From: Vespa crabro
Taxonomy: Eukaryota; Arthropoda; Insecta; Hymenoptera; Vespidae
Assembly (NCBI RefSeq): GCF_910589235.1
Contig: NC_060964.1
Location: 1,352,571-1,416,570, forward strand
Direction of reading: 5' to 3'
DNA: 64,000 nucleotides
Shown one piece after another: positions 22,409-35,190 of this stretch. Made by a program: the position numbers and the translations under genes. How positions within the stretch are numbered: position 1 is the first letter of the stretch; every line of letters starts with the position of its first letter. The notes under the pieces were generated by a model. It saw only the letters and a list, made by a program, of their open reading frames with translations, was not told the origin of the DNA and searched no databases.

Positions 22409-23791
22409 CTAATCGATATGCATTTTTATTACTTTGACATCGTGGGAACAAAAGAAAAGAAAAGAAAAAAAAGAAATAGTCCCGAAGGAAAATTATTTCG
22501 AATTTACGACGATTTTCAAATTTCCCGTTTTAACTCTTCGGAGTTAAATAGGTTAAAAACTGTCCCATCTTTTGCCTAGCTTTTTACGTATGGTGGAATA
22601 TATTTTAACACAACTCGACAATTGGAAGTTACTCATAGTCATACAGTTTAATATTTTATTTTATGTTAAATAATTGAAATGAACATTTTTTTCCATTTTT
22701 TAAATATTAAAACAAATTCTCTGTTCTCTTGGGTTTTTACTTTCTTTTTAAAATCGTGTCCCTCAAAGAGTTAATTAACAATTTCCGTATCTTCTCGTTC
22801 GATGGCACGGAATTATTCAAAAAAGAAAATCCTGATGAAATATATAAATGTAAGTACATATTCGATAAAACGCATTACATAGAAACGAATTGAAAAATAA
22901 AAACAAAAAGAAAACAACAAAGAAGGAAAAAAAATGATTGAAGAATAAAAAGATATCGAACGAACTCATACGTATCTAAAAGGAAAAATGAAAAATAAAA
23001 AAAAAGTGTATCTCGTAACGGGCGCGTTTCTTCAAGGCAAAGCTTTGACTTTTTCTCTCGTTTGTTGAAACACTTGAAGATTCGATATCGCGAAGAGAAG
23101 AAAAAAAGGGGAAAAAAGGAGAAAAAAAAGAAAGAAAGAAAAGAAAGAAAAAGAAAAAATATAATAAATAAAAAAATAATAAAGACGAACGTTATCAAGA
23201 GCGGTTCGAATTGGAAATGGTCAGAGTTATCACGTTATATCTCTTCCATCAATGCACTCGCGTGAACCTAACCTCACTTCCTCTCCTCTTATCATCTCCT
23301 CTTTCTCTCTCTTCTTCTCTCTAGTACTCTTCTCTTCTCTCTTCCCCCGAGGGGAGGATGCCGGTAGAAGAGCGCCTGTGTTCCATTTGAGAAGCGTTTA
23401 AGCGCGTTGAAAGATGGACGTTCGGATTTAATGCACGACTTCCTATTCCTCCCACGTATTACGGCTGAATACTTGTTCCAGCAAAATGACCTGAACCGTA
23501 ACCGACAGACAGACAGACAGACAGATGGAAAGACAGATAGACAGACAGATTCACATTCCAACGTGCAAAGGGGCACCACCGTATTCAAGTACCGTCAAAA
23601 AAAAAAGAAAGGTGACGAATTTAACCGAATGTAATTTACTCAACGTCATCTTTATTCGACGCCATCTTTTCTTAAATTGCACGAGGCAAATGAATCAATT
23701 CGGATAGGATCTATGATCGATGATTCAAAATTTGAATCCGTAAAATCGGTCGATCGTTCATCCAATCGTAATTTTATAAATTAAATATTAA

Positions 23792-23829
<38 letters not shown>

Positions 23830-24034
23830 TTTAATATTAGTGTATTATATATATATTGTATATAATAAATATAATTTATATAAAAAAAAACGAAAAACAA
23901 ATAAAATGAAATAAAACGTTCATATTTGCGATAGAAACTAATCCTTCATAATACTTACACCTTTCTCTCTCTCTCTCTTTCTATACATATATATATATAT
24001 ATACACATATATAGATACATATATGTGAACCAAC

Positions 24035-24074
24035 CTGAAGAGACAAGATCATCGACTGCGTCGTGAAGCGCCAT
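24035..24074 (-). CDS. ced-6: Candidate alternative first coding exon of ced-6
   Basis: On the minus strand, TTCCATGGCG opens a frame MALHDAVDDLVSSG that stops at a donor TCTTCAG|GTTGGT in phase 1, exactly the phase needed to join ced-6 exon 2 (GAACGAG...). The join would replace the MRNST N-terminus. The exon sits at the edge of a relatively GC-rich patch (24.04-24.48 kb) that could be a promoter. There is no transcript evidence, and a 40-bp open frame is short enough to arise by chance. Confidence 0.4.
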
Positions 24075-24181
24075 GGAATTTATCGCATCTCGAGTATAAC
24101 CCGTTCTCGAGAGGTTTCTTAGAAAAAGATCTTGCTTTCGATGCGAAAGAGAGAGAGACAGATATATAGATAGATAGAGAT

Positions 24182-24212
<31 letters not shown>

Positions 24213-25352
24213 GAAAGAGGGGAGAAAGAGAAAAAGGAAGAAAGAAAACCGCAGTCTCGTAGCAGTGACATTCGCTGCATCCGAAGAACTGCAGTGCCGT
24301 TTATAGAATAGGACTCGTAGAGTTTCTCTCTATGCGCTATGCGTTAACCCTATAACATAGGTATGCGTATGTTAATGCTAGCTTGCATAACGTTCAAGGT
24401 GAAACTCCTCCGAAGCGGTACGCGGCGTCACGTGCATAAGCGAGCTTTTACTGACGCCCATCATCGCCTCTCTGCGAAAGCAATTATTATCTACGTTAAT
24501 TCGATCTCAGCTACATACCGTTAATAGAACTATTACGAAGCCGAGCAAGATGTATAAGAGAACGAGAGATACGAAGAGAGAAAGAAAGAGAGATAAAGAT
24601 AGATAGATAACGTCTGTCTGTTTGTTTTTTGCGATATTCTTTCTGGGATCAGCGTTTCTCAAATCGTTTCTCTCATATCATCCAATAAATACAATTTATA
24701 ATTGTACCGTTTTTTTTTACGAGTCTCGATAAAGATCAAAAGTCAACCTACATTATTTTAAAAATACGATTGTCAATTACATTATTATTCGAACTCGTAA
24801 TCATATTTTACGAAAAAACTCTTGAATACTAATCAATTTCCTCGCGATCATGGAAAGGTTAGGATCGATTTCACGTTTAAATTAAAAATTTAATCGTGGC
24901 ACATAGAATTTGAGAAGCACTGACTATATATCATTAACGTAGGTACATATAAAGTCATTAATCATTATTTTTCTATAATAACATATTATAGTTTGGAAAA
25001 AAAATGTACGATTTTAATGGAAACAAAGGATAACTACGGCAAGTTTGATACTATTTATGAAGTACAAACTAATCTAACGCGAGAACAAGTCGTTCATTTC
25101 GCTTGTTAGTAAAAAATACAGAAAAAGAAAATTAAAATTAAAGAATGTATGTACACGTATGTACGTTCAGCTAGGTAAAACCTGGGATAGTCTCTAATTT
25201 TTACAACGGATGCGGTCAGTTAGAAAATGTCTGCTCGCACTTTCTCTCGAGTCTTTATAACGTCGATACGATACTATGGCGAACCATTTAGAAAAGTATT
25301 GCGGTCTGTCTGACCCACATCCCGAGCTCGTCGTCTATGGAAAACTAATAAT

Positions 25353-25356
<4 letters not shown>

Positions 25357-25395
<39 letters not shown>
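25357..25395. repeat. (TA)n microsatellite
   Basis: TA array of about 19 units. Confidence 0.9.
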
Positions 25396-25399
<4 letters not shown>

Positions 25400-26025
25400 C
25401 ATATAGATTTATAGATGTACGTGTCACAGTAAAATACAAATATTTTCGTAGATAATGGTTGTAATATGCATCCTGCCTTTTGTTCTATGAAATATTAGCA
25501 AACTGTAACAAGATTTTATGTATGAATTTTCTATATTTATTTTTGTTTTCATGGATGGAGAAAGGAATATGCGCGCACGCACGCGCACGCGCACAGATAG
25601 ATAGAGAGAGAGAGAGAGAGAAAGAGAAAGAGAAAATATATATATCAATTAAATTAACTTTTAAATGTATAAAATAAATAAAAAAAATAATAATAAAATA
25701 TCAATTGAATTAACTTTAAAAAGAAATTTAAAAAATTCAATTTAATTAACTCTGAAATATATAAAATAAAATACAATTTAAATTAAATGACAAAAAATAC
25801 TTTTTTCCTCTAATTCCTATAATAAGTAATAATAATAAGATAATAATAATAAGATATTAATAATAATATAATATCTAATAATAAGCGTTCGTACGAGTAA
25901 AATACACGCTAACAATTCTAATATATCACTGTTTCTTGATACATAGTAGTATACCACTTGCCTTAATAATTTGCTCTCGTAATTCGACTACTGCCAAGTA
26001 AGTATACACCCCCTCTTATCCTTTC

Positions 26026-26030
<5 letters not shown>

Positions 26031-26109
<79 letters not shown>
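26031..26109. repeat. (CT)n microsatellite
   Basis: One of the longest dinucleotide arrays in the window, about 38 CT units, followed by CTAT tetranucleotides. Confidence 0.95.
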
Positions 26110-26122
<13 letters not shown>

Positions 26123-27654
26123 TATCTTCTCCCCTTTTTTCTCCTCTTCCCTACATTCTCCATTCTCGCTCTAGATGTGCCTTTAAACGAAGGTACACAG
26201 ACTTTATTCTACTTTCTTATTATGAATTATGAGGATAGTTAAATGTAGGCGTTTGTACATACAGATGTGTGGGTATATTACGTTAATGTTTTTCTTCACA
26301 TTTAACTACAAACGGAACGAAGGAAAAAGTTTCGTAGAGTTCTCTAACGTTCTCACAAATAAACATGATCAAAGAATGGCATTATTTATCTTTAAAGTTC
26401 ATATTTATTGCGTGCTTTTAAGCCTGTATGAATAAATTTCGAACCTTAATTTATGAATTTATAAAAATAACTAAATCCTTTTATGAATTTATCTTATTTA
26501 ATCGTTTTTGATTAAAACAATATGATTCTAGAAAGTATTAATTAACGTGTTGGTTTTTGAACTTCGTTTAATCGTAAATCGTAAATCGAAAATACCGACG
26601 AGAAAAAACACAAATGAAATATTACAGAAATTTCGATAACTTCTTAACCTAAACTTATATACATGTTTTTTTTTTTTTTATTTTGTCATGATCATGCGTT
26701 AAATGTTGAAATTTTTGTTTCTTTTTTTCTTTTTTCACAATAAGTGAAATGATAGAAAAGATATCATCGTCCGTTTATTAACGTTGCACCAATCGCGAAT
26801 ACAAACGAAAGTTTTGCATTAAAAAGCGAAAGTAGCGTTTCCGGGTGTGCTCCTTCTTCGTTCAACGATGAAAATAAATTAACCGCAAATGAGGTTCCTT
26901 CGATTAATGGGGGAGAAGAAAAAGAAAAAGATAAAGAAAAAGAGGAAAAAAGAAGAAAAAAATCCACCAAAGGTATGATTAATATTATTGTCAGAAAATG
27001 AATTTTCCGTCAAATAATCGTCTTATAATTAGTCATTGATAGCATCGACCTAGATTACTATAAAAATAAAATTTTATTTATTTGCATAACTTAACGAGGT
27101 ATATAAAGCAAACATAAAAAGAAAGAAGCGATTGAATTGAACGAAAATGAATAATTTATATCTCATTAATTGTAAATAATTATTAACTCGCTATTCCAAC
27201 AAATTGTATTGCTCATTATGCGGATCAATAATTTGTTAGATCTCTCTCATAAATATGCATCAGAAGTGCTGTTATTAAACAGGATGACAATTTTCATCGT
27301 AAAAAAAAAGAGAAGAAAAGAGAGAGTGAGAGGAATATTAATACATAATATATACTTATAACATAATATATACTTCAAATAGAATCGAAAAATATAACAT
27401 TCGAGAATTTTTCGGTAATCGAATAAATTATAGAATTGGGGAAAAAAAGAAACAAAAAACAAAGAACAAAAAAGTGTTTACTCCAAACGATATTCTATTA
27501 TATTTGAGGAAAATCTAATATTCGATTTCCAACTTTAATATAAACGAAGTCGGTTAAATGCAACGATGATAAGTTCGCGTGTATTGCGGGGAGGTTAATA
27601 TGGCGGTGACCTCGATGTTGGTCGCCGAGAAAGAGACAAAAAGAAAAACAAAGA

Positions 27655-27672
27655 GAGAGAGAGAGAGATAGG

Positions 27673-27720
<48 letters not shown>
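27655..27720. repeat. (GA)n microsatellite
   Basis: GA array interrupted once by TAGGGACA. Confidence 0.95.
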
Positions 27721-27723
<3 letters not shown>

Positions 27724-30170
27724 TAGAGAGAGAAGCAAATAAACAGAATAAAAAAAAAAGAAGTGAAAAAATAGTAATATAACTGTTAGTCGCTAGACAC
27801 TTTGAACTTCGATGCAAGTAAGTACGCGCAATCGCGTTCTATTGCCCTCGAGGAAGCGATGAGAAAGAAAAGAGAATGTTTCTGGGTCGCGCAAGAGTCG
27901 TCGCGGACAGTAACTAGTCGCTAGGGTGACGCGGACCTAGATTTATTCCGAGCCTCGAGTTAACTATTCCTTTTTTTCCGGAATATCATAGAGACGAATA
28001 TTTCGATCTTATATTTTTCTTCATTCTTTTTTCGTTTATTTATTTTTTCTATCTATGAAATTTTATGCAACTAAATAACATCGTGGATATTGAACACTCG
28101 AAACTCGTCGTTAAGAGTATTAATTGCTTCTACTCTGTTTCTCATTATCACGAACATTTCGTGTTAGGCATCGTTATTGGTGTCTTATGAAATACATTTG
28201 AAGTTGAAAATAAATCAATCATTTGTAAGTAAATAATTAAGTAAATAATTAAATAATTTATGCAACGGCGAAGATCAATTTCATTGGATATAACTTATCG
28301 GCCAATAACCGAGCGGTTCCTTCGGATCATTTGTCCAACGAACTTTCAAAGGTAAACGATAACTAAAAACAGGATATTCTTATCTAAGTACTATGATGTG
28401 GGCACTTAACTGTATCATTTTACAACTTTCCTATGGCTTTTTTTAAACTTCCTGTTTGATATTTTTTAATTGTATATCTATCGTAGAAAAAAAAAATATA
28501 TATATAAATATATCTACAAAAACTTAACTCACCTAAAACTATTTCGCCGGTATGAAGAAATTCATCAAATTCTTCAAATGTTAATTTGCATGAAATGCAC
28601 TAAACAATATCAATGACACGATATCGTATAAAACAAGTGAAAATATACGAAAAGAGTGATAGAGAAAGAGAAAAAGAAAAAATAAAAGAGAAACAGGAAC
28701 AAGTATAATAAGATAACTACATAATCCGAAGAGTGAGAAAAAAAAGAAAAAGAGAAAGAGAGTGAGATACGAGCCACTCCCGCACTAACCGACGGCTCGC
28801 AAGAGACTAATGCTAGTGGGAAGAAGCGGTAATGGCGTCGGCGCGGTCCTTGACGCGATACTGTCGCCACCATGCGGAGAACGATTCCTTAGTTTAATAT
28901 AACGCAGATCTCCTATTATATTTCTACAATAATAAAAGGCTATTATCATCTAGTCTTTTTAATTTCATCAGTTTGTTTTTATCGTATATTACAAAAAATT
29001 AATATTTATATGTATATATATAACTTTTTTTTTCTTTTTTTTTATGAAACGAACTTCGTCCGCGCGCATGTAATTGGAAAGAAATTTTACGATCGGTCTA
29101 AAGTCATTCGTATCCATTGATTTTGTTCTATTAAGAGTTATGAAATTCTATATCATAAGATGGACTTTAGATATTGGAATATTATAAGAGAAAATAAATA
29201 AAAAAGATTGATTGTGAGACGTATTAACCGCGACGATATGCGAGCATACATGGATACACTAGAGGAGATCAGTGTTGGTAGACGATCCGGTAGAACGAGA
29301 AGGGATAGAGGATGGTGGTACCAGCCACGGCCGAGAGCAACGTCGTCGTTCGTCCTCTTCCCTCATTGAACGGTTCGTTCCTTATCAAGGAAAGAACCAG
29401 CTCAAAGAAAGATGTATTATTGGCGAGAGACGAACGTGTCTCATTCATAGTCTGTCGCGACGATTTTAATGTCGACATGTAACATCTAACAATGTTAGTT
29501 CGTATTTGAAAACAACTGTACAATACAGTTACGGAATAGACGTACTTTACATCTAATTATAAAAAAAAAGCAAAACAAACAAACAAACGACTCTGTTTCA
29601 TTTCAAAACAACTTTCAATACGTTTCTCTTTCCTCAATTTGAACAAAGAATTTTATAGTACGTAATTATGTATTTATGTACTTTTATATATATATATATT
29701 TGTATGTATGTATATCGAAATGATCATCATTAGTGGTTCTCAATATTTCAAAATATAAATAGATAAAGGAAACTCGGAACAAATTTTCTTCAATCGTTTT
29801 CCTCGTTATTCGCATATGTATGAATTTTTATGCAAAGACATGTATATATTCTTATAAACTATCGCTCGTATAAGAGGTATAATGTCGATGATCTTATCGT
29901 TTAAACTCTTTGAATGTTCGTTGTGCTAAATACGCGAGCTAAATCCCGTCGGCAAAATAGTACTGCTCTTTGAAGAGTAACTTCGTAATAAGACTCGAAT
30001 AACAGAGCGGTCTTTTCTAACTTCTAATTTATAATATAAAAATACTCGTAAATTTTCTTCCATGGGAAAAGAAACGATGGAAAAAAAGAAAAAAAAAAGA
30101 AAAAAGATAAAAGAGGAAAGAAGTATATTCTTGACAATAAAATTTAACTAGTAAAATCTCGAAACATTTT

Positions 30171-30211
<41 letters not shown>

Positions 30212-31659
30212 ATGTATATATTTATTCAATGTGTACGCAGTAAAGTTGTTCTCGCAAAAATTCGCCAAAATAAAAGCATAAATCACCGATGAAATTTCGT
30301 CGAAAGAAAACGTAAACAGGTTATATGTCCTATCAAACGGATTGGGAATCAACGGACACTATGCAACCAAACTTATTAGGTATTCGATTCACAATGGGTA
30401 ACGGGTTTTTTAAGCCCGTCAAAAATTCCCACACCGATCTTCGTTACATCGTGGAAATAAATAAATACGCAATCAAAAAGGTATATATAAGAAATGTCAT
30501 TAACAAAAGTTTCAAACTTAAAGTTCAACAAAATAAATTGGTAATATTTCTAAAAAACAAAAATAAAGATGACGATGATGAAAAACAAACGAGATAATTA
30601 ACGAAGATGTATTCCAATATCGACAGATATTGAAATGTGATCATTTGATGATACAGAAAAAAAAAAGAAAGAAAGAAACAAAAGAGATAAAAATAAAAAA
30701 TAAAAATAAAGAAAAAAAAGAGAAAAAAACCGGTTTTCTCTTCCCATTCATTATACAATCAAATACCAGAGAGATGATAGCACGCAATCGTTGTTTTCAT
30801 CTTTCCTCTTAGGATTTCTTAGAAGTGCACTTTTCAAAAATATAATAATTTCTACAAAATCGTGATTGAGAAAAACGGACATATATCTATTTCAAATTAG
30901 AAATTAAAACTGATAAAAAATAATTATAGTAATTTTTCAAGGATAAAACTTTTACATAGGTACGTAATACGCATATATATATATATGTACACATATACAT
31001 ACGTTAATATGTACATACGTTAAAAATACAAAAAGTTTCTTTCCAGTTTCGTATTTCTACGAGTCTCAATCGTTTGTTTATGAACTTTCTCGAGTTCCGG
31101 TTTCGCTCTCTATCGTGACAATACCGAATTGCTAGTAAAAAGACTCTCGAATTGCTCGCCATTCGGTTTACTCGTTAGTCTCCTTCAACGAATAGTTTAA
31201 CGTACACTGTGTGTGCGCGCGAGCACACGCGAAAGTGGGGAAAGTAATGTAAGTAACTGATTCGATTCGCCTTTTTCATCCTATCTATCTATGGTCACAT
31301 ACATATACTCATGTACAATATTTATTACGTTTTATAATGTAACTGTCGTCAAAACTGGATTATCAACGTGCGTAAGCAAAATTTAATCGAGCGTATCGAT
31401 GAGAGGAAACGAACTATCTCGACTGACGTGCTACGTTAATCTCCATTTTAAGAGGTGTGATATTCGTCTCTCCCTCTTTCTCTCTCGCTCTTTCTCTCTC
31501 TCTCTCTCTCTCTCTTTTTCTTTCTCTCTCTCTCTAATTTTTGATTAAACCTCTATATCATACATAGACATTTAATTGTTTTAAAATTTTACTTCATTTT
31601 ATCGTCAACAAAAATTCGTTGTTCCTTATTGAAAATTTTAATGCTCCTTTTTTTTCTTT

Positions 31660-32290
31660 TCTTTTTAAATATATTATACCTTACTAGTAGTTATATACTA
31701 TATTAGTATAATTGTTATATATTTAATATATATATATACTTATAGTACAGTCGTGTATGGTATAACTTATATTTAGTATAGTTGTATTTATATTTATACG
31801 TAGCATAGTATAACATAACCGTACTAATTATAACATAGTAATTAATAAGTTTTTTATATTTCTTCTTATTTTGTTTTTTTTTTTTTTTAATGTAAATTAT
31901 ACTATATTAGTAACTGGATTAGTAACTATACCAGTATAATACTTATATACTTAGTATATAATATATTAGTATGTTATACTTAGTACATTAGTATATTTTT
32001 ACAATAATAGTGTAATAGTAGTTATATTTAATATGTTATAGTTGTATATGATATAACTTATGTTTGGTATAGTTTATATCTATACTTTGTATACAGCATA
32101 ACTATACTAATTGTACTTACAATTGGTATAATATAACTGTAGTAGTTGTAACTTAGTAAAGAAATAATTAGTATGAAATAACTGTACTATTTGTAACTTA
32201 GTAATTAGTATAACATAATTGTACTAGTTATTATTTAGTAATTAGTACTATTAGTAACTATAATGACATAAGTTATATCATAACATTAAT
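31660..32290. repeat. TAGTA-rich degenerate minisatellite (~37-bp unit at its right end)
   Basis: About 630 bp built of variants of AATTAGTATAACATAA and TGTACTAGTTATAACTTAGT. Two adjacent units at 32168-32204 and 32205-32241 are clearly homologous with 37-bp spacing. Further left the units are scrambled but share the same words. Confidence 0.7.
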
Positions 32291-32396
32291 ATTATATAAT
32301 ATTTCTGAAGAGAGAAACAAACATTGGGTTATATAGGATTAAAGCTCTTTTGTGAAATGTTATATCCGCCCATTCGATAACTAAATCACATATCAA

Positions 32397-32456
32397 AAGA
32401 GAGAGAGAGGGAAAGAGGAAAAGGAAGAGAGAGGGAAACAGAGAAAGAGAGTTTGT

Positions 32457-32529
<73 letters not shown>

Positions 32530-32537
32530 AGAGAGTA
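32397..32537. repeat. (GA)n microsatellite
   Basis: Purine-rich GA block; the longest pure run is about 62 bp (32460-32521). Confidence 0.95.
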
Positions 32538-33091
32538 AAAGAGAGAGATAAATCTTTCCCAGTAATTTCGAGAATTTCAATACGCAGGAAATGGCTAACA
32601 AGATTACGCGTATCTGTACGGGCGGTGCATCGCGACTACGTGATGTATCGTTGTGTCTCTGCGATTTGTACATACCGGGCGTCTCTATTGTGACTCCTTT
32701 TTTCTTTTCCTGTTTTTTTTTTATTCGACGGATGTGCCGAGAGTGCATAATAGAAAAGCTAAGTGTGACTACGTCATTACTTTCAACGGGAGCAACAGCA
32801 ATTACACGACCGGTATTACGAAGAGAGAAAGATCTTTTTCTCAATAGAAAACAATGAATGATTTTATGTAACGTACTGACAATTAACAGATAAAATAAAA
32901 TGAATCAAGTCGTTCCATTTCTAGGGCTAAAATTGATACGAGATATTACTGCATTACTGTGTCAGAATTTCTCAAATTATGTTCCGTTGAAAGTCAATAT
33001 CTTGTTTATGCATTTTGTTTTAAATATAATTATGATTTGGAGAATAAATGTTTGTTTTGTTTTCTTAACTCTTGCATTTACTAATTTCGTT

Positions 33092-33151
33092 TATATATAT
33101 ATATACACACATAATATATACATAATATATATATATATAAATATATATACA

Positions 33152-33187
<36 letters not shown>
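33092..33187. repeat. (TA)n-rich tract
   Basis: TA runs interrupted by CACACA and ACATGTACAT. Confidence 0.9.
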
Positions 33188-33191
<4 letters not shown>

Positions 33192-34075
33192 AGTGACATT
33201 TAGCAAATTATTATCGTCTACATGCCATTTGCGAGATCAGATAATATCGAACCTATCGCTTATATCATAATCGAAACAATTCAGTCTCCTTTACGATATC
33301 GCTATTATTGTTAGTGAAAGTAAGACTAACGAAATTGATTCGCATAAAAAGGTTCGCTTAAAAAAAAAACAAAAAAAGAAAAAGGAAAAGAAATAATCGC
33401 TAATTTCGACACGTCACGGATTACGATAAATACACATATTTTCTGTGGCACTAGAACGCCCATTGTATCTCATTGTTCTCCTCCTCTCTTCAAATTGAAA
33501 GCGTTCGCTTACTCTGTGTAATAATATTATAAAATCACGCAAAATTTGTAAACCTATGAGGTCACAAAATAATACATTCTAAGTAGCTTGTTTAATGAAT
33601 GATAAGAAAATAATGTACTAACACATTTTTCATTCGGAATAATTTTTATCGAATTCGATTGAATTTCTTGACACTATTCAAGAATTTTAACCTTGAAAAT
33701 AGTCTTTATTATATTATGGAACGTAACTCGCTTCTATCGTGATGAGATAGATAAAAAGAAGGTTAATACATCGGAAGCAATAAGTAAATGGAAGAATGAA
33801 ACGAGCTATGTATGCATGTACGTACGTACGTACGTATGCATGTATGTATATATACCTGCCGTATGGTGTCCGCAGCTGCTAACCTGTTCCCAAGATGCGC
33901 TACCAAGCAAGCAAGCAACCAACCAAGCAACCAACCAACGAAACACTTCGGTGCTTGCTGCAAGATAAACGTGAGTGTTTCGCTCGGTTAGGATTCAGCA
34001 AATGAAAACAAACGTGATGGCGAATATACTAAAAATGGGATCGAAAGTAACACGAAAATAGTATACGTAAATAAA

Positions 34076-34078
<3 letters not shown>

Positions 34079-34129
<51 letters not shown>
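34079..34129. repeat. (TA)n microsatellite
   Basis: About 25 TA units. Confidence 0.95.
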
Positions 34130-34136
<7 letters not shown>

Positions 34137-34439
34137 ATATGTTTGAATCATTTGAATTTCAATAAATAAGAGATCTTTCTAAAGTTACGAAATCATGATA
34201 AATATAGATTAATGCTTTCATAATCTCGTTCTTTATCGACACAATTTCATGATCTAATTATTTCATTGAATCGTATAATCGCACTGATATTTACATACAT
34301 ATGTAAATATCATCGAATATGAAAACAATTGATATTTTACCGTAACTGTTGCTCAAAATAATATATTGAATAATCGTATGGATTTAAATTCATTAACGAT
34401 TATTTTCTTTTTAGATAATGACATTTAATTGATAATGAT

Positions 34440-34830
34440 ATTTAATTATTTAATTGCTGGCAAGTGATATATTATATTAATATTATTATTTATTCGCTCA
34501 GTATTTTTATTAATTAATAATAAATATTTTATAAAATAAATGATCATAAATATACAAATATTTTGATCGATATAAACAATTAAGGGCCAAATTGATTAAT
34601 TAATATTAAATAAAGATATTTTATTATGAAGGTCGACAATTTATCTGAAATACTAATTAAACGTTTAAAAATACTGACCCCGAAATAAATAACGTCCCGT
34701 TAAAATATTTTGATTAACATAAATGATTAAGATTTGTCAGCCATTGATATTTTATTATAGAATACGTACTATTTATTTTAAATACCGATAAAACTATTAA
34801 AAATAACGGACCAGAATAAATAAATAGTTA
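34440..34830. repeat. Dispersed AT-rich repeat, copy A (with internal ~147-bp duplication)
   Basis: 34498-34573 is about 85% identical by eye to 54496-54572 in the same orientation. Inside this copy, AAATATTTTGATcgATAtAAaCAATTAAG near 34555 recurs near 34705. Confidence 0.5.
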
Positions 34831-35127
34831 AATTAAAGCTAACGGTTAACGGTGTAAATAAGCAAGTAAATGTTATACATTGTTCGATAAGATAATTTTT
34901 CGGTGCATATATTTTCTTATTTTAAAGAAAAAAATAATGACTAATGTGACTAGGTGCCAAGCGATGAGCAACATTCCATAGTTCATGCTAACAGCTTTTA
35001 CATTGTGATTTTAATCTCAAAGCGAGAAGGTAACTTACGTAAAAGGATTTTGCTCGCGGATGTGCACACCCTACAATCAAGCCAACCTGCACTTTCTCGG
35101 GCAGCTCGATCTTCCGTTCTTCTATGT

Positions 35128-35190
35128 AAATATAAATATAAATATAAGTATAAATATAAATATAAATATAAATATAAATATAAATAAATA
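35128..35190. repeat. (AAATAT)n hexanucleotide repeat
   Basis: About ten AAATAT units with one AAGTAT variant. Confidence 0.95.

Noticed and set aside
27604..27720. ATGGCGGTGACCTCGATG opening a plus-strand frame
   Set aside because: Runs straight into a GA array with no donor site; more likely a chance ATG or a YY1-like motif.
29269..29523. Open frames on both strands near 29.3-29.5 kb
   Set aside because: GC-richer patch without family similarity, splice signals or codon-usage support distinguishing one strand.
30325..30597. 90-residue plus-strand frame MSYQTDWESTDTMQPNLLGI...
   Set aside because: Ends in a Lys/Asp-rich low-complexity stretch; no recognised domain and no flanking gene structure.
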